Shown here: positions 26,924-35,447 of the stretch, in pieces
Layout: each line of letters begins with the position of its first letter
Position numbering within the stretch: the stretch's first letter is position 1
Assembly (NCBI RefSeq): GCF_009767585.1
Contig: NZ_WSNW01000001.1
Location: forward strand, 496,001-560,000
Reading direction: 5' to 3'
DNA: 64,000 nt
Source of the DNA: Coprobacillus cateniformis
GTDB taxonomy: Bacteria > Bacillota_I > Bacilli_A > Erysipelotrichales > Coprobacillaceae
The notes under the pieces: generated by a model
The model's database searches: none
Told to the model about the DNA's origin: nothing
The model's input: the letters and a program-made list of their open reading frames with translations, nothing else
Made by a program: the position numbers and the translations under genes

Positions 26924-27300
26924 TGTATAAATCCATATTTCTCATAGAGTCTCATAACCTCTTTTGATGAATATAAACAAATCATTCCAACTTGATTTTG
27001 ACCAATCAGTTCATCAATCATTTTTGTCGCAATACCTTGATGATGATAATGATGATCTACTCAAACATTTATCAATTGTCCTACTTTACCACTCAAATTT
27101 TAATGAGAAGGCACAATTGTGTATTGATAAAAGATTACTCCTGAGCATATCCTAGAAGGATCATAACTTGATGAGTAAGAAAACGTTCTAATTTCTTAAA
27201 TTGTTTTCTCTTCAATTTTCTACTTAGAAAACATTTTTAAATCTTTGATTCTTAAATCAACAAGTTCATCTAAATCTTTAATTATTGGAAATTGTATCAT
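26890..27300 (-). pseudogene. Decayed GNAT acetyltransferase
   Basis: The minus strand from an ATG at 27300 begins MIQFPIIKDLDELVDLRIKD, and the frame that ends at 26890 finishes HHQGIATKMIDELI and MRLYEKYGFIQKENYF. These are the acetyl-CoA loop (Q/R-x-x-G-I/L-A) and the YEKYGF end of GNAT enzymes. In between there are several in-frame stops (for example after KMFSK, and TAA/TGA in the middle), so it cannot be translated whole. It lies after the his operon with its start overlapping the small membrane gene. Confidence 0.7.
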
Positions 27301-27517
27301 AGTATTGTTTCTCTTTCTTATTTAATAACCAAACAACAATAAGAATACAAAGAACTGGTTCTACAATCATCAATAGAAATGTATTCATAAGATTACTACA
27401 TATATAATCGATACAATAAATATCAATTAATGGCGCAATGGTTATAAAATGAATAAAAACACTTAAAATGAAAAACTCGATTAATAACATTGTATATTTA
27501 AGTGCAGTATTTTTCAT
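27278..27517 (-). CDS. Small two-helix membrane protein at the end of the his operon
   Basis: This 79-residue protein has two clear membrane helices (about residues 8-30 and 44-65) and a short charged tail (NKKEKQYYD). I do not recognise a family. Its ATG overlaps the hisIE stop by one base (TAATG), so translation is probably coupled and it rides on the histidine transcript. A link to histidine is only suggested by position. Confidence 0.6.
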   Translation of the reverse strand: MKNTALKYTMLLIEFFILSVFIHFITIAPLIDIYCIDYICSNLMNTFLLMIVEPVLCILIVVWLLNKKEKQYYDTISNN

Positions 27518-28158
27518 TAATATTCGCCTCTTTGATGAAAATCTTTTTTATTTCCTGTAATCTGATGTCTTTCTCCCAATTTTTTTTCTATATCTTCCAC
27601 TGTAATATTTTGATTGGCCATAAGAACATAGACATGATAAAACAAATCACTAATCTCACCAATCAATTCCTCATTATCACTATTTTTAGCAGCAATAATT
27701 GTTTCACTTGCTTCTTCTCCAACCTTTTTACAAATCTTATCTATACCTTGTTCAAATAAATAATTTGTATAAGATTTCTCCACAGGATGCACTTTGCGAT
27801 CTTCAATTAAATCATAGAGTTCATGAAAGATATCAAGATTCTGATATGGCATAATTTCATTAAAGAAACAAGAATATGTTCCTGTATGACATGCAGCTCC
27901 AATTTGTTCAACATAAATCAATAGTGTATCTTCATCACAATCCAAATACATTCCTTTAATATATTGAAAATGACCCGATGTTTCTCCTTTATGCCATAAT
28001 TCATTCCTAGAACGAGAATAGTAATAAGTTTCTTTTGTCTTTAACATTCTTTCATATGCTTCTTCATTAACATAGGCAAGCATCAAAACCTCTTTTGTAT
28101 GATAATCTTGTATAATGGCTGGTACTAAACCATTCCCCTTTTCAAAATCTGGTCTCAT
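27517..28158 (-). CDS. hisIE: Bifunctional phosphoribosyl-AMP cyclohydrolase / phosphoribosyl-ATP pyrophosphatase
   Basis: This 213-residue fusion has an N-terminal HisI domain (about 1-105, SRSRNELWHKGETSGH, metal-binding DCDEDTLL and CHTGTYSCF). A C-terminal HisE domain follows (KVGEEASETIIAAKN, ELIGEISDLFYHVYVLM). It performs steps 2 and 3 of histidine synthesis. The start at 28158 overlaps the hisF stop as ATGA, with AAGGAG upstream. Confidence 0.95.
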   Translation of the reverse strand: MRPDFEKGNGLVPAIIQDYHTKEVLMLAYVNEEAYERMLKTKETYYYSRSRNELWHKGETSGHFQYIKGMYLDCDEDTLLIYVEQIGAACHTGTYSCFFNEIMPYQNLDIFHELYDLIEDRKVHPVEKSYTNYLFEQGIDKICKKVGEEASETIIAAKNSDNEELIGEISDLFYHVYVLMANQNITVEDIEKKLGERHQITGNKKDFHQRGEY

Positions 28159-28922
28159 ATATTTCTCCTTACTGGTATAGAATGTTTTGCACACTCTTCC
28201 TTAACTTGATCAATTGTTGCTTCACCATAATGAAATAAAGATGCTGCTAAAGCGCCATCACAATTTGTTTTTTTAAAAACATCAACAATATCCTGAATAT
28301 CACCACAGCCACCACTTGCAATGACAGGAATTGAAACAGCATTCATCACAGTATTCAACATATCTATATCAAAACCGTCACGTGTTCCATCGCGATCCAT
28401 AGAAGTCAAAAGGATTTCACCAGCACCTAAAGATTCACACTGTTTCACCCATTGAATCAAATCAAGTCCAGTATTTTGACGCCCTCCTGCAATATAGACA
28501 TCATACCCACTCTTATCATCACGTTTTTTTGCATCAATAGCGACAACAACACACTGAACACCAAACTCATCAGAAGCTTGTTTAATGAGTTGAGGATTCT
28601 TAATGGCAGCTGAATTAATGGAAACTTTATCTGCACCGCTTGATAATATCATTCTAAAATCATCAATTGTACGAATACCGCCTCCAACTGTCAATGGAAT
28701 AGATAATTCACTAGCCCCTCTTTGTATCAACTCTCTTATAATATCACGTTCTTCATAAGTTGCTGTAATATCTAAAAAAACAACCTCATCTGCACACTGT
28801 TCATCATAACGTTTAGCAATCTCAATAGGATCACCAACATCCTTTAAACCAACAAAGTTTACACCTTTAACAACCTTACCATCTTTAATATCTAAACAGG
28901 GGATGATTCTTTTCGCAAGCAT
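28155..28922 (-). CDS. hisF: Imidazole glycerol phosphate synthase, cyclase subunit
   Basis: This is a 255-residue TIM barrel. Catalytic Asp residues sit in IIPCLDIKDGKVVKG and SMDRDGTRDGFD, and the phosphate loops are GGGIRT and ASGGCG. With HisH it makes imidazole glycerol phosphate and AICAR. The GGAGGAGGTGA ribosome site precedes the ATG. It overlaps the end of hisA by 31 bp. Confidence 0.96.
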   Translation of the reverse strand: MLAKRIIPCLDIKDGKVVKGVNFVGLKDVGDPIEIAKRYDEQCADEVVFLDITATYEERDIIRELIQRGASELSIPLTVGGGIRTIDDFRMILSSGADKVSINSAAIKNPQLIKQASDEFGVQCVVVAIDAKKRDDKSGYDVYIAGGRQNTGLDLIQWVKQCESLGAGEILLTSMDRDGTRDGFDIDMLNTVMNAVSIPVIASGGCGDIQDIVDVFKKTNCDGALAASLFHYGEATIDQVKEECAKHSIPVRRNI

Positions 28923-29629
28923 GATATCACCTCCTCCAAATTAATTTTTCCTTCATAGTAAGCTTTCCCAACGATACATCCATAATAGCCTAGTTCATTC
29001 ACTTTGTAAATATCCTGAGCATCTTTAATACCACCAGAAACGACAAACTGAAGATGACAATGTTGAGCAATATTCTTATACAAATCAAACGATGGACCAC
29101 TTAGTGTTCCATCTTTAGAAATATCAGTGCAAACTATATATTCAACACCTAACTTCTCTAGTGCCTCTAAAAAATCTAAATAATGTGTTTGGGTATTAAC
29201 GAGCCACCCAGATGTTGCAACAAACTCATCCTTAACATCAACCCCTACGACAATACGAGTTGGACCATATTTATCAAGAGCTTCTTTTAAAAATTCAGGA
29301 TTTTCAATTGCAGCTGTTCCTAAAATAACCCTATCTATTCCAATCTGACTTAAATATAAATCAACCGTCTTCATATCTCTAATGCCACCACCCAATTCCA
29401 CTGGAATCGATAATGATTCTTTAATCTTTTGTATCGTTTTGAGATTCGTTGTTTTACCATCTTTGGCACCATCTAAATCTACCACATGTAAATAATCTGC
29501 ACCCATGTTTTCAAATTCTAAAGCAATATCAATAGGTGAAGTAGAATAAACCGTTTTTTGTTGATAATCCCCTTTATATAAACGGACTGCTTGTCCATCT
29601 TTTAAATCAATCGCTGGTATTAAAATCAT
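28892..29629 (-). CDS. hisA: Phosphoribosylformimino-5-aminoimidazole carboxamide isomerase
   Basis: This 245-residue TIM barrel begins MILIPAIDLKDGQAVRL. Catalytic Asp in AIDLKDG, phosphate loops GGGIRDM and SGGIKD, and second Asp in DISKDGTLSG are all present. It is step 4 of histidine synthesis. Its ATG overlaps the hisH stop (ATGA). Confidence 0.96.
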   Translation of the reverse strand: MILIPAIDLKDGQAVRLYKGDYQQKTVYSTSPIDIALEFENMGADYLHVVDLDGAKDGKTTNLKTIQKIKESLSIPVELGGGIRDMKTVDLYLSQIGIDRVILGTAAIENPEFLKEALDKYGPTRIVVGVDVKDEFVATSGWLVNTQTHYLDFLEALEKLGVEYIVCTDISKDGTLSGPSFDLYKNIAQHCHLQFVVSGGIKDAQDIYKVNELGYYGCIVGKAYYEGKINLEEVISCLRKESSPV

Positions 29630-30231
29630 TTGATCATCTCCTTAAATGCTAATAATATTTTTTTACCAACTTCACCACTTTTTTCTGGATGAAATTGACA
29701 CCCCATAACATTCTCTTTTGCAACAATTGCTGTAATTTTCTCACCACCATACTCACAATAAGCAATGAGTTCCTGACTAGGTACATAAGCCATATAAGAA
29801 TGAACAAAATAAACAAAATCTTTTTCTTTTATATTTTGAATAAGAGGATGATCTTGATGAAAACAAAGTTCATTCCATCCCATATGAGGAATTTTATCAT
29901 CTACTTCCATCAACCGAATTTCTCCATCTAAAAATCCTAATCCTTTACATTCTTTAATTTCCATACCCTTTTCAAAAAGAATCTGCATGCCTAAACATAT
30001 ACCCAAAATAGGGATACCAGCATCTTTTCTTTCCTTTAATATTGTCATAAGATCAAACCTTTTCAAATTGTCCATAGCTACAGGAAAAGTACCAACACCT
30101 GGTAAAACAATTCCTTTTGCTTGCCGTATCACCGCATGATCACGACTCACGATTGTTTCTACACCAATACGTTCAAAAGCATTTTGCACACTTTTGAGAT
30201 TCCCTACATTATAATCAATAATAACAACCAT
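29626..30231 (-). CDS. hisH: Imidazole glycerol phosphate synthase, glutaminase subunit
   Basis: This 201-residue class I glutamine amidotransferase has nucleophile Cys in GICLGMQILFE and the His/Glu pair in CQFHPEKSG. It also has the PGVGTFP oxyanion segment. It feeds ammonia to HisF. GGAGGGGG precedes the ATG. Confidence 0.96.
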   Translation of the reverse strand: MVVIIDYNVGNLKSVQNAFERIGVETIVSRDHAVIRQAKGIVLPGVGTFPVAMDNLKRFDLMTILKERKDAGIPILGICLGMQILFEKGMEIKECKGLGFLDGEIRLMEVDDKIPHMGWNELCFHQDHPLIQNIKEKDFVYFVHSYMAYVPSQELIAYCEYGGEKITAIVAKENVMGCQFHPEKSGEVGKKILLAFKEMIK

Positions 30232-30252
30232 CTTTTATCCCCCTCCTGCATT

Positions 30253-30840
30253 TTACAAAAGACCTTTAGATGAAATAACCATATCCTTATTCTTTTCATC
30301 AATCATCACAGCAGTTTTTAAAGCACGTGCAAAACTCTTAAAAATAGCTTCAATAATATGATGTGTATTCTCACCATAAGCTTCATGAATATGCAATGTT
30401 ATTAACGCCTGATCACTGACAGCTTTGAAAAATTCTTTTGTCATTTCTGTTTCATAGTTTCCCAAAACGAGCATTGGTAATGTCACTTGATAAACAAGAT
30501 AAGGACGTCCACTTAAATCTAAAGTTGTTGTGACAAGAGCTTCATCCATTGGAATCGTCATTTGCCCATAACGAGTAATTCCTCTTTTATCTCCTAAAGC
30601 ATTTTTCAAACATTGTCCCAAAACAATTCCTAAATCCTCAACTGTATGATGACTATCGACCTTTAAATCACCTTGACAACTGACCTTAATATCAAACCCA
30701 CTGTGAAATGCAAGAAGTTCAAACATATGATCCATAAATCCAATACCAGTATCAATATTAGCTTGACCATTACCATCTATATTTAATTCCATACTTATTT
30801 TTGTTTCTTTTGTTTCTCTCATTATTGAACTTGTACGCAT
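30253..30840 (-). CDS. hisB: Imidazoleglycerol-phosphate dehydratase
   Basis: This 195-residue monofunctional dehydratase (no phosphatase fusion) has manganese ligands in GFMDHMFELLAFH, DSHHTVEDLG and ENTHHIIEAIFK. It is step 6 of histidine synthesis. GAGGAGG overlaps the end of hisD. The next step's phosphatase is missing from the operon and is probably hisJ at 23.0-23.8 kb. Confidence 0.96.
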   Translation of the reverse strand: MRTSSIMRETKETKISMELNIDGNGQANIDTGIGFMDHMFELLAFHSGFDIKVSCQGDLKVDSHHTVEDLGIVLGQCLKNALGDKRGITRYGQMTIPMDEALVTTTLDLSGRPYLVYQVTLPMLVLGNYETEMTKEFFKAVSDQALITLHIHEAYGENTHHIIEAIFKSFARALKTAVMIDEKNKDMVISSKGLL

Positions 30841-30841
30841 T

Positions 30842-32140
30842 TTATTCCTCCTCGAATCTCACTGCAACACTATTTGCATGAGCATCCAATCCTTCCAATT
30901 TTGCAAACTTTATAACATCATCTTGAAATGTCTCTAAAACTGCTTTGGGATAATAACTATAAGATGAATATTTTACAAAGTCATAAACTCCCAAAGCACT
31001 ATAAAATTTTGCTGTGCCACCTGTTGGAAGAACATGGTTTGTTCCTGACATATAATCTCCCAAAGGCTCAGGAGTATATTCACCTAGGAATATAGATCCA
31101 GCATTTTGAATCAAAGGGAGTGTATTCATAGGATTTTCAACCAATACTTCTAAATGTTCAGGAGCTAAATAATTAGAAACCTCGAAAGCCTCCTTAAGAC
31201 TCTCTACAATAATAGCTCCTCCATAATTTTCAATTGATTCCTTAATAATATCTGTTCTTGATAAATAACTTAATTGACGTATCAATTCTTGATTCACTTT
31301 TTCCACCAAAGAAGATGAAGTTGTAACAAGAATAGCACTTGCCAATTTATCGTGCTCTGCCTGACTCATCAAATCAGCAGCAATATATTTAGGATTAGCT
31401 TTTTCATCAGCCACAATTAATATTTCACTAGGTCCTGCAACCATATCAATATCAACCATTCCATAGCAATTCTTCTTTGCAGTTGCAACATAGATATTTC
31501 CTGGTCCAACAATTTTATCAACCTTAGGTAAAGTGTTTGTTCCCATTGCAACACCTGCTATGGCTTGAGCACCACCAACTTTATAAATTGTATCAATACC
31601 ACAGACATAAGCTGCTGCTAGAATTGTTGGATTCACTTTCCCATCAGCTTTTACAGGGGTGATAATAATCAAATTTTTAACACCGGCTAGTTTCGCTGGA
31701 ACAGCATTCATTAAAACAGTTGATGGATAAGTTGCTGTTCCACCAGGTACATATAAGGCGACTTTTTCAAGTCCACGTACAAGTTGTCCCATCATGACTC
31801 CATTACCCTTATACATTGACCATGATTTATCAACTTGATTTTTATGAAACTCTGTAATCTGTTGTTTTGTGCGTTCCAAAATACGCATAAAATCTTTACC
31901 AACTTCTGAAACCCCATCTAAAATCTCCTGCTTTGTCACAACAAAATCTTTAGGATTATCAATCATAAAGCCATCAAATTTACGACAATACTTCATTAAA
32001 GCTTTATCACCATTCTTCTTGACATCTTCAAGAATATCATTTACAGAATCATTCACCTGTTTCGAGATATCTGCTTTACGTGATGAAAATTTCACAGCAA
32101 TATCATCAAAATTCCCCTTAAAATCTAATACTTTTAACAT
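30842..32140 (-). CDS. hisD: Histidinol dehydrogenase
   Basis: This 432-residue zinc enzyme has KVDKIVGPGNIYVATAKK, DMVAGPSEILIVAD, AEHD and EHLEV, which provide catalytic and zinc residues. It oxidises histidinol to histidine. Two ATGs compete. The second (32140, MLKVLDF) has GGGAG nine bases upstream; the first (32146) is too close to it. The start overlaps the end of hisG by about 23 bp. Confidence 0.95.
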   Translation of the reverse strand: MLKVLDFKGNFDDIAVKFSSRKADISKQVNDSVNDILEDVKKNGDKALMKYCRKFDGFMIDNPKDFVVTKQEILDGVSEVGKDFMRILERTKQQITEFHKNQVDKSWSMYKGNGVMMGQLVRGLEKVALYVPGGTATYPSTVLMNAVPAKLAGVKNLIIITPVKADGKVNPTILAAAYVCGIDTIYKVGGAQAIAGVAMGTNTLPKVDKIVGPGNIYVATAKKNCYGMVDIDMVAGPSEILIVADEKANPKYIAADLMSQAEHDKLASAILVTTSSSLVEKVNQELIRQLSYLSRTDIIKESIENYGGAIIVESLKEAFEVSNYLAPEHLEVLVENPMNTLPLIQNAGSIFLGEYTPEPLGDYMSGTNHVLPTGGTAKFYSALGVYDFVKYSSYSYYPKAVLETFQDDVIKFAKLEGLDAHANSVAVRFEEE

Positions 32141-32762
32141 TCTCATCTTCTCCCTTCAATGCATCAATCAAATTAAATATTTGGTCTTTTTTAAATTTCA
32201 AACTTACTTTATTCACAATCATCTTTGTTGAAATATCACTAATCTTTTCTATCACTTCTAATCCATTAGCCTTAAGTGTTGAACCTGTTTCAACAATATC
32301 AACAATAGCATCACTTAATCCTACAACTGGTCCTAATTCAACAGATCCCTCAAGTTTAATAATTTCAACATCCTCTTGCTTAGATGTAAAATAATCTTTA
32401 GCAACTTTCGTATATTTAGAAGAAATTCTCTTCCTTCTTTTGAATTCTTTATTTCTATATTCTGGATAAGCAGCAACTGCAAAATAGCACTTCCCAATTG
32501 CTAAATCTAACATATCATAATAATCATGAAAATCACTATCATCTAAAGTATCTTGACCAACAAAACCTACATCAACAATACCGTGTTCTAAAAAAGTTAA
32601 AACATCATTGGCTTTAGCAAAAATCATTGATAATCCATCTTGAGTTTCAATTAATAATTCTCTGTCTTTGTGAAAAATAGGCTCCATATCAAAACCTTGC
32701 TTAGCTAACAATTGACAAACCTGTTTTTCGATACGCCCCTTTGTAATAGCAATCTTAAGCAT
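32118..32762 (-). CDS. hisG: ATP phosphoribosyltransferase, short form
   Basis: This 214-residue catalytic subunit lacks the C-terminal regulatory domain, so it needs HisZ. Motifs are IAITKGRIEKQ, DVGFVGQDTL and the PRPP loop VDIVETGSTLKANGL. It commits ATP and PRPP to histidine. The start at 32762 follows AAAGGAGG and overlaps the hisZ stop by 8 bp. Confidence 0.95.
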   Translation of the reverse strand: MLKIAITKGRIEKQVCQLLAKQGFDMEPIFHKDRELLIETQDGLSMIFAKANDVLTFLEHGIVDVGFVGQDTLDDSDFHDYYDMLDLAIGKCYFAVAAYPEYRNKEFKRRKRISSKYTKVAKDYFTSKQEDVEIIKLEGSVELGPVVGLSDAIVDIVETGSTLKANGLEVIEKISDISTKMIVNKVSLKFKKDQIFNLIDALKGEDENVKSIRF

Positions 32763-33723
32763 TGTTTTCTTCCTCCTTTTCAAGTGCCTTTAAGATATGA
32801 CTCAAATCATAACTAAATCCAATAGCTGGAACAACTTTATGAAAATGATCCATCAATTTATCATATCTACCACCATTTATAATTGTATCTGCACTATATG
32901 GAGAATAACCTTTAATGATAATACCTGTATAATATTTCATACTAGGAGTCATTGCTAAATCAAAACTAAAGAACTCTTTTTTCTCTAACTTGTCATAAAG
33001 ATCTCTAAGTTCAAGTAAAGCATCTTTTAATTGTTGATCTTGTATCATCATAATCATTTGATTTAACATTGCTATATCTCCAAAGCATCTTGGCAACTGA
33101 ATAAGCAAATCTTTAAGAGGACTTTGAATACCTTTTCTATCTATTAATATTTTCATAGAAGATAAATCTCTCTTCTTTAAAATATCAACAAAAGAAGTAT
33201 CATCAACCAATTCGCATAGTCTTTTATAGAATTTAGCTGAACTCATTTCAATCTTTATATCTTTTAATCCTAAATAAGATAATGTCTCTTGAATAATATG
33301 CAAACATTCTATATCACCTGCAAATCCAGCTTGTCCTAATAACTCTATTCCAGCCTGAAAAAACTCACTGCTTCTTCCTTTATGACGTTTTTCTTTACGA
33401 TAGACATTTCCAAAATAACAATATCTCTTAACTCCTATTTCTTTTTGACTACTATATAATCGTGCCAAAGGAATAGTGAAGTCAGTCCTTAAAGCAACTC
33501 TTTTTCCTTCAAAATTAATATATTGAAACATTTTTTCCTCTTCAATTCCACTATCTAAAGCATTATATAAATCAACATATTCAAAAGAAGGCATCAAGAC
33601 TTCTAAATAATCATGCTCAACAAATACTCTTCTTAAATCATTTTCAATCTTACGTAATGTAGATACATTATTCATAATTGCATCTATACTTTCTTCTGGT
33701 ATCAAATATTTATATTCTTCCAT
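32755..33723 (-). CDS. hisZ: ATP phosphoribosyltransferase regulatory subunit
   Basis: This 322-residue protein is a paralogue of histidyl-tRNA synthetase (MPSFEYVDLY, RTDFTIPLARLY, YCYFGNVYRKEK, GRYDKLMDHF) without the tRNA-binding domain. It forms a complex with short HisG and gives it histidine feedback. It is the first gene of the operon, downstream of the His leader. AGAGAGGGG precedes the ATG. Confidence 0.94.
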   Translation of the reverse strand: MEEYKYLIPEESIDAIMNNVSTLRKIENDLRRVFVEHDYLEVLMPSFEYVDLYNALDSGIEEEKMFQYINFEGKRVALRTDFTIPLARLYSSQKEIGVKRYCYFGNVYRKEKRHKGRSSEFFQAGIELLGQAGFAGDIECLHIIQETLSYLGLKDIKIEMSSAKFYKRLCELVDDTSFVDILKKRDLSSMKILIDRKGIQSPLKDLLIQLPRCFGDIAMLNQMIMMIQDQQLKDALLELRDLYDKLEKKEFFSFDLAMTPSMKYYTGIIIKGYSPYSADTIINGGRYDKLMDHFHKVVPAIGFSYDLSHILKALEKEEENNA

Positions 33724-33742
33724 TTTTTATCCCCTCTCTTAT

Positions 33743-33770
33743 AAAAAAATGACGAGTCTTAATGACTCGC
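33743..33770 (-). terminator. Attenuator terminator before hisZ
   Basis: GCGAGTC-ATTAA-GACTCGT followed by ATTTTTTT on the minus strand forms a compact hairpin with a seven-T tail, 20 bp before the hisZ start codon. Placed inside the leader, it would cut off the operon when formed. Confidence 0.8.
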
Positions 33771-33791
33771 CATATAAACCTCTAAGCCATC

Positions 33792-33851
33792 AGATACAAC
33801 CAAATTTTATATACACAAAATGGGTTGTATCTATTCTTTTAGATATAACCC
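33792..33851 (-). promoter_or_regulatory. Mutually exclusive hairpins of the his leader
   Basis: The segment at 33832-33822 (AGATACAACCC on the minus strand) can pair two ways. It can pair with GGGTTATATCT at 33851-33841, just after the leader-peptide stop. Or it can pair perfectly over 10 bp with GGTTGTATCT at 33801-33792. This is the competing-stem arrangement of attenuators. How the second stem connects to the terminator at 33743-33770 is not clear by eye. Confidence 0.65.
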
Positions 33852-33904
33852 TAGTTGTTCCAATGATGGTGATGAAATTTTGAATATAAAATTGTGTTTT
33901 TCAT
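33851..33904 (-). CDS. hisL: Histidine operon leader peptide (four His codons in a row)
   Basis: This 17-residue ORF reads MKNTILYSKFHHHHWNN. The strong ribosome site GAGGTGA lies five bases before the ATG, and an extended -10 sits just upstream. Codons 11-14 are CAT CAC CAT CAT. It is followed by alternative hairpins and a terminator and then by hisZ. This is the classical design of ribosome-mediated attenuation: stalling at His codons when charged tRNA-His is scarce favours read-through. In many Firmicutes his operons use T-boxes instead, so this version is notable. Confidence 0.85.
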   Translation of the reverse strand: MKNTILYSKFHHHHWNN

Positions 33905-33926
33905 AAATATCACCTCATTTTTTACT

Positions 33927-33932
33927 ATTCTA
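33927..33932 (-). promoter_or_regulatory. Extended -10 of the his operon promoter
   Basis: TG-T-TAGAAT on the minus strand (TAGAAT at 33932-33927) gives a start about 16 bp before the leader ATG. The -35 region is T-rich without a good match. Confidence 0.5.
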
Positions 33933-33950
33933 ACACATTTTATACAATAA

Positions 33951-33977
33951 AAAAAGAACTTTTTTGAAAAAGTTCCT
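33951..33977 (-). terminator. Terminator of the DUF89 gene
   Basis: GGAACTTTTT / AAAAAGTTC followed by T7 on the minus strand separates this gene from the his promoter. Confidence 0.75.
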
Positions 33978-34004
33978 ATTCTTTTTTGAATATCTCTTGA
34001 TATC

Positions 34005-34886
34005 TCAAAACTTTGTGTTTTTCTGTCTGCTCTTAAGACATACAAGTGATTTTTGTTTAACGCCAATATCCTTAGCAATGACATCACATTTCACCATCAA
34101 CAAGAAATAAAGACTTTGTTTTAAATCTTCACTTAAACTTTCATAATTTGCCTGACCCTTGCATATGACTACATCAGCTTGATGATAAATCTGTTGAAAT
34201 TCCAAACTCGTTCTTGGTAAAATTGTGCCTAAAGAATCATCACCATTACTGATAATATCTGCATATTTATCCATTCCTACAAAATAAGCATCTTCTTCTA
34301 TAGAATCATTTACAACGGCTGATCCTCTGACCCCAAAATAAATATGAAGTTGAGGATTAAGCTCTTTTATCTTTTTAATAAGTAATAAATCCAAACAAAT
34401 TTCACCACAGTTATCTCCTAAATATAATAACATTTTAGCTTTTTTTAAATCACATATACATTGTTCGCTATCATCAATAGTGAATTGATATGTATCTATC
34501 TTTTCAAACCACTTCATAATGTCTTCTACATTTTGATTATGCATAGGATTAAAATCTATAATATTGCCTATAATTGCATACTTCATTGCTTCTATCAAAG
34601 GATTATAAGAACTATCTATTTTTTGTTCAAAAAAACTCTGTTCTTTAAGAAACAATTGATTATAATACTGTCTCAATTGATTATAGGGATCATCATTACC
34701 AATATGTTCTTTCAATAAACGAAAAGTTGCACCAATAATTTCTGGATTTGACTCCGTAAAATCTAACTGACTCAAATATTGAAAAACTCTTTGATAAAGT
34801 CTATTTGTATGAGTTGCTTCTGTCATCTTAGCAACCCTAACAACCTGATTGACCAAACAAGGTAAACATTCATCATGCATTTTCAT
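34005..34886 (-). CDS. DUF89 family metal-dependent phosphatase (ARMT1-like)
   Basis: This 293-residue protein has an N-terminal helical part with Cys pair MHDECLPCLVNQ. The conserved core is LLYLGDNCGEICLDLL, FGVRGSAVVND, ISNGDDSLGT and VVICKGQANYESLSE. DUF89 proteins are damage-control phosphatases acting on sugar phosphates or phosphopantetheine derivatives, usually with Co, Ni or Mn. The start at 34886 follows GGAGG. It is monocistronic or paired with the small membrane gene upstream. Confidence 0.85.
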   Translation of the reverse strand: MKMHDECLPCLVNQVVRVAKMTEATHTNRLYQRVFQYLSQLDFTESNPEIIGATFRLLKEHIGNDDPYNQLRQYYNQLFLKEQSFFEQKIDSSYNPLIEAMKYAIIGNIIDFNPMHNQNVEDIMKWFEKIDTYQFTIDDSEQCICDLKKAKMLLYLGDNCGEICLDLLLIKKIKELNPQLHIYFGVRGSAVVNDSIEEDAYFVGMDKYADIISNGDDSLGTILPRTSLEFQQIYHQADVVICKGQANYESLSEDLKQSLYFLLMVKCDVIAKDIGVKQKSLVCLKSRQKNTKF

Positions 34887-34914
34887 ATTCTTTTCCTCCA
34901 ATCAAAAGAAACTC

Positions 34915-35295
34915 TCAGTGAGAGTCATGATTTTTCAAAGATTTATATGTAGATATAAAAAGATCACTATTAAATACATAGATATGACTAATATGTGTAT
35001 GTTTAATCACTACATGATGCTGTGATTTTTTTTCAACAAATTGGATATCTTTATATTCAATCATAGTTGGAAGCATGGCAGCCACTTTCCATTCATAAAT
35101 CATCATAACATCATCAAATAATACCATCTTATATCTTAATAATAACAAAAATAACGCTATTAAAGATAACATAAGAGCTCCTATCATTTGTGTTCTATGG
35201 TCCTCTAACCCACAATAAACAGCAACACCTAAAAAAGCTATAAAAATAACGAAACAAACCAGAAACATTCTATATTCTTTAAATTTTTTATTCAT
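34915..35295 (-). CDS. Small membrane protein with a C-terminal soluble domain
   Basis: This 126-residue protein has two membrane helices (about residues 10-28 and 36-55). A beta-rich tail follows (MIYEWKVAAMLPTMIEYKDIQ, then HVVIKHTHISHIYVF) of the size of a bacterial PH-like domain. The function is unknown. The ATG at 35295 follows GGTGAT. A hairpin ACTCTC / GAGAGT covers its stop codon. Confidence 0.6.
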   Translation of the reverse strand: MNKKFKEYRMFLVCFVIFIAFLGVAVYCGLEDHRTQMIGALMLSLIALFLLLLRYKMVLFDDVMMIYEWKVAAMLPTMIEYKDIQFVEKKSQHHVVIKHTHISHIYVFNSDLFISTYKSLKNHDSH

Positions 35296-35396
35296 TTTTA
35301 TCACCATTCATAGTTTATCATATTTCTTCTTAAAACAAAATGATTATCTTATTTTATGGAATTCTAAAAAAAAATAATAATTTTTTATTAAAATGT

Positions 35397-35424
35397 TTGT
35401 TTTTTATTTATTTTTGTATATAAT
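35397..35424 (+). promoter_or_regulatory. Promoter of gdhA
   Basis: TTGTTT (35397-35402) and TATAAT (35419-35424) with a 16-bp spacer and a TG two bases before the -10 region, 24 bp upstream of the start codon. Confidence 0.55.
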
Positions 35425-35447
35425 AGGAAAAAAGGAGGATTCATACT

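Noticed and set aside
26964..27155. 63-codon plus-strand ORF near rubrerythrin
   Set aside because: It is antisense to the GNAT remnant, whose motifs are on the minus strand.
33743..33900. A T-box instead of a leader-peptide attenuator before hisZ
   Set aside because: No AGGGTGG-type T-box motif or stem I landmarks are present, whereas ribosome site, ORF and four His codons are clear.
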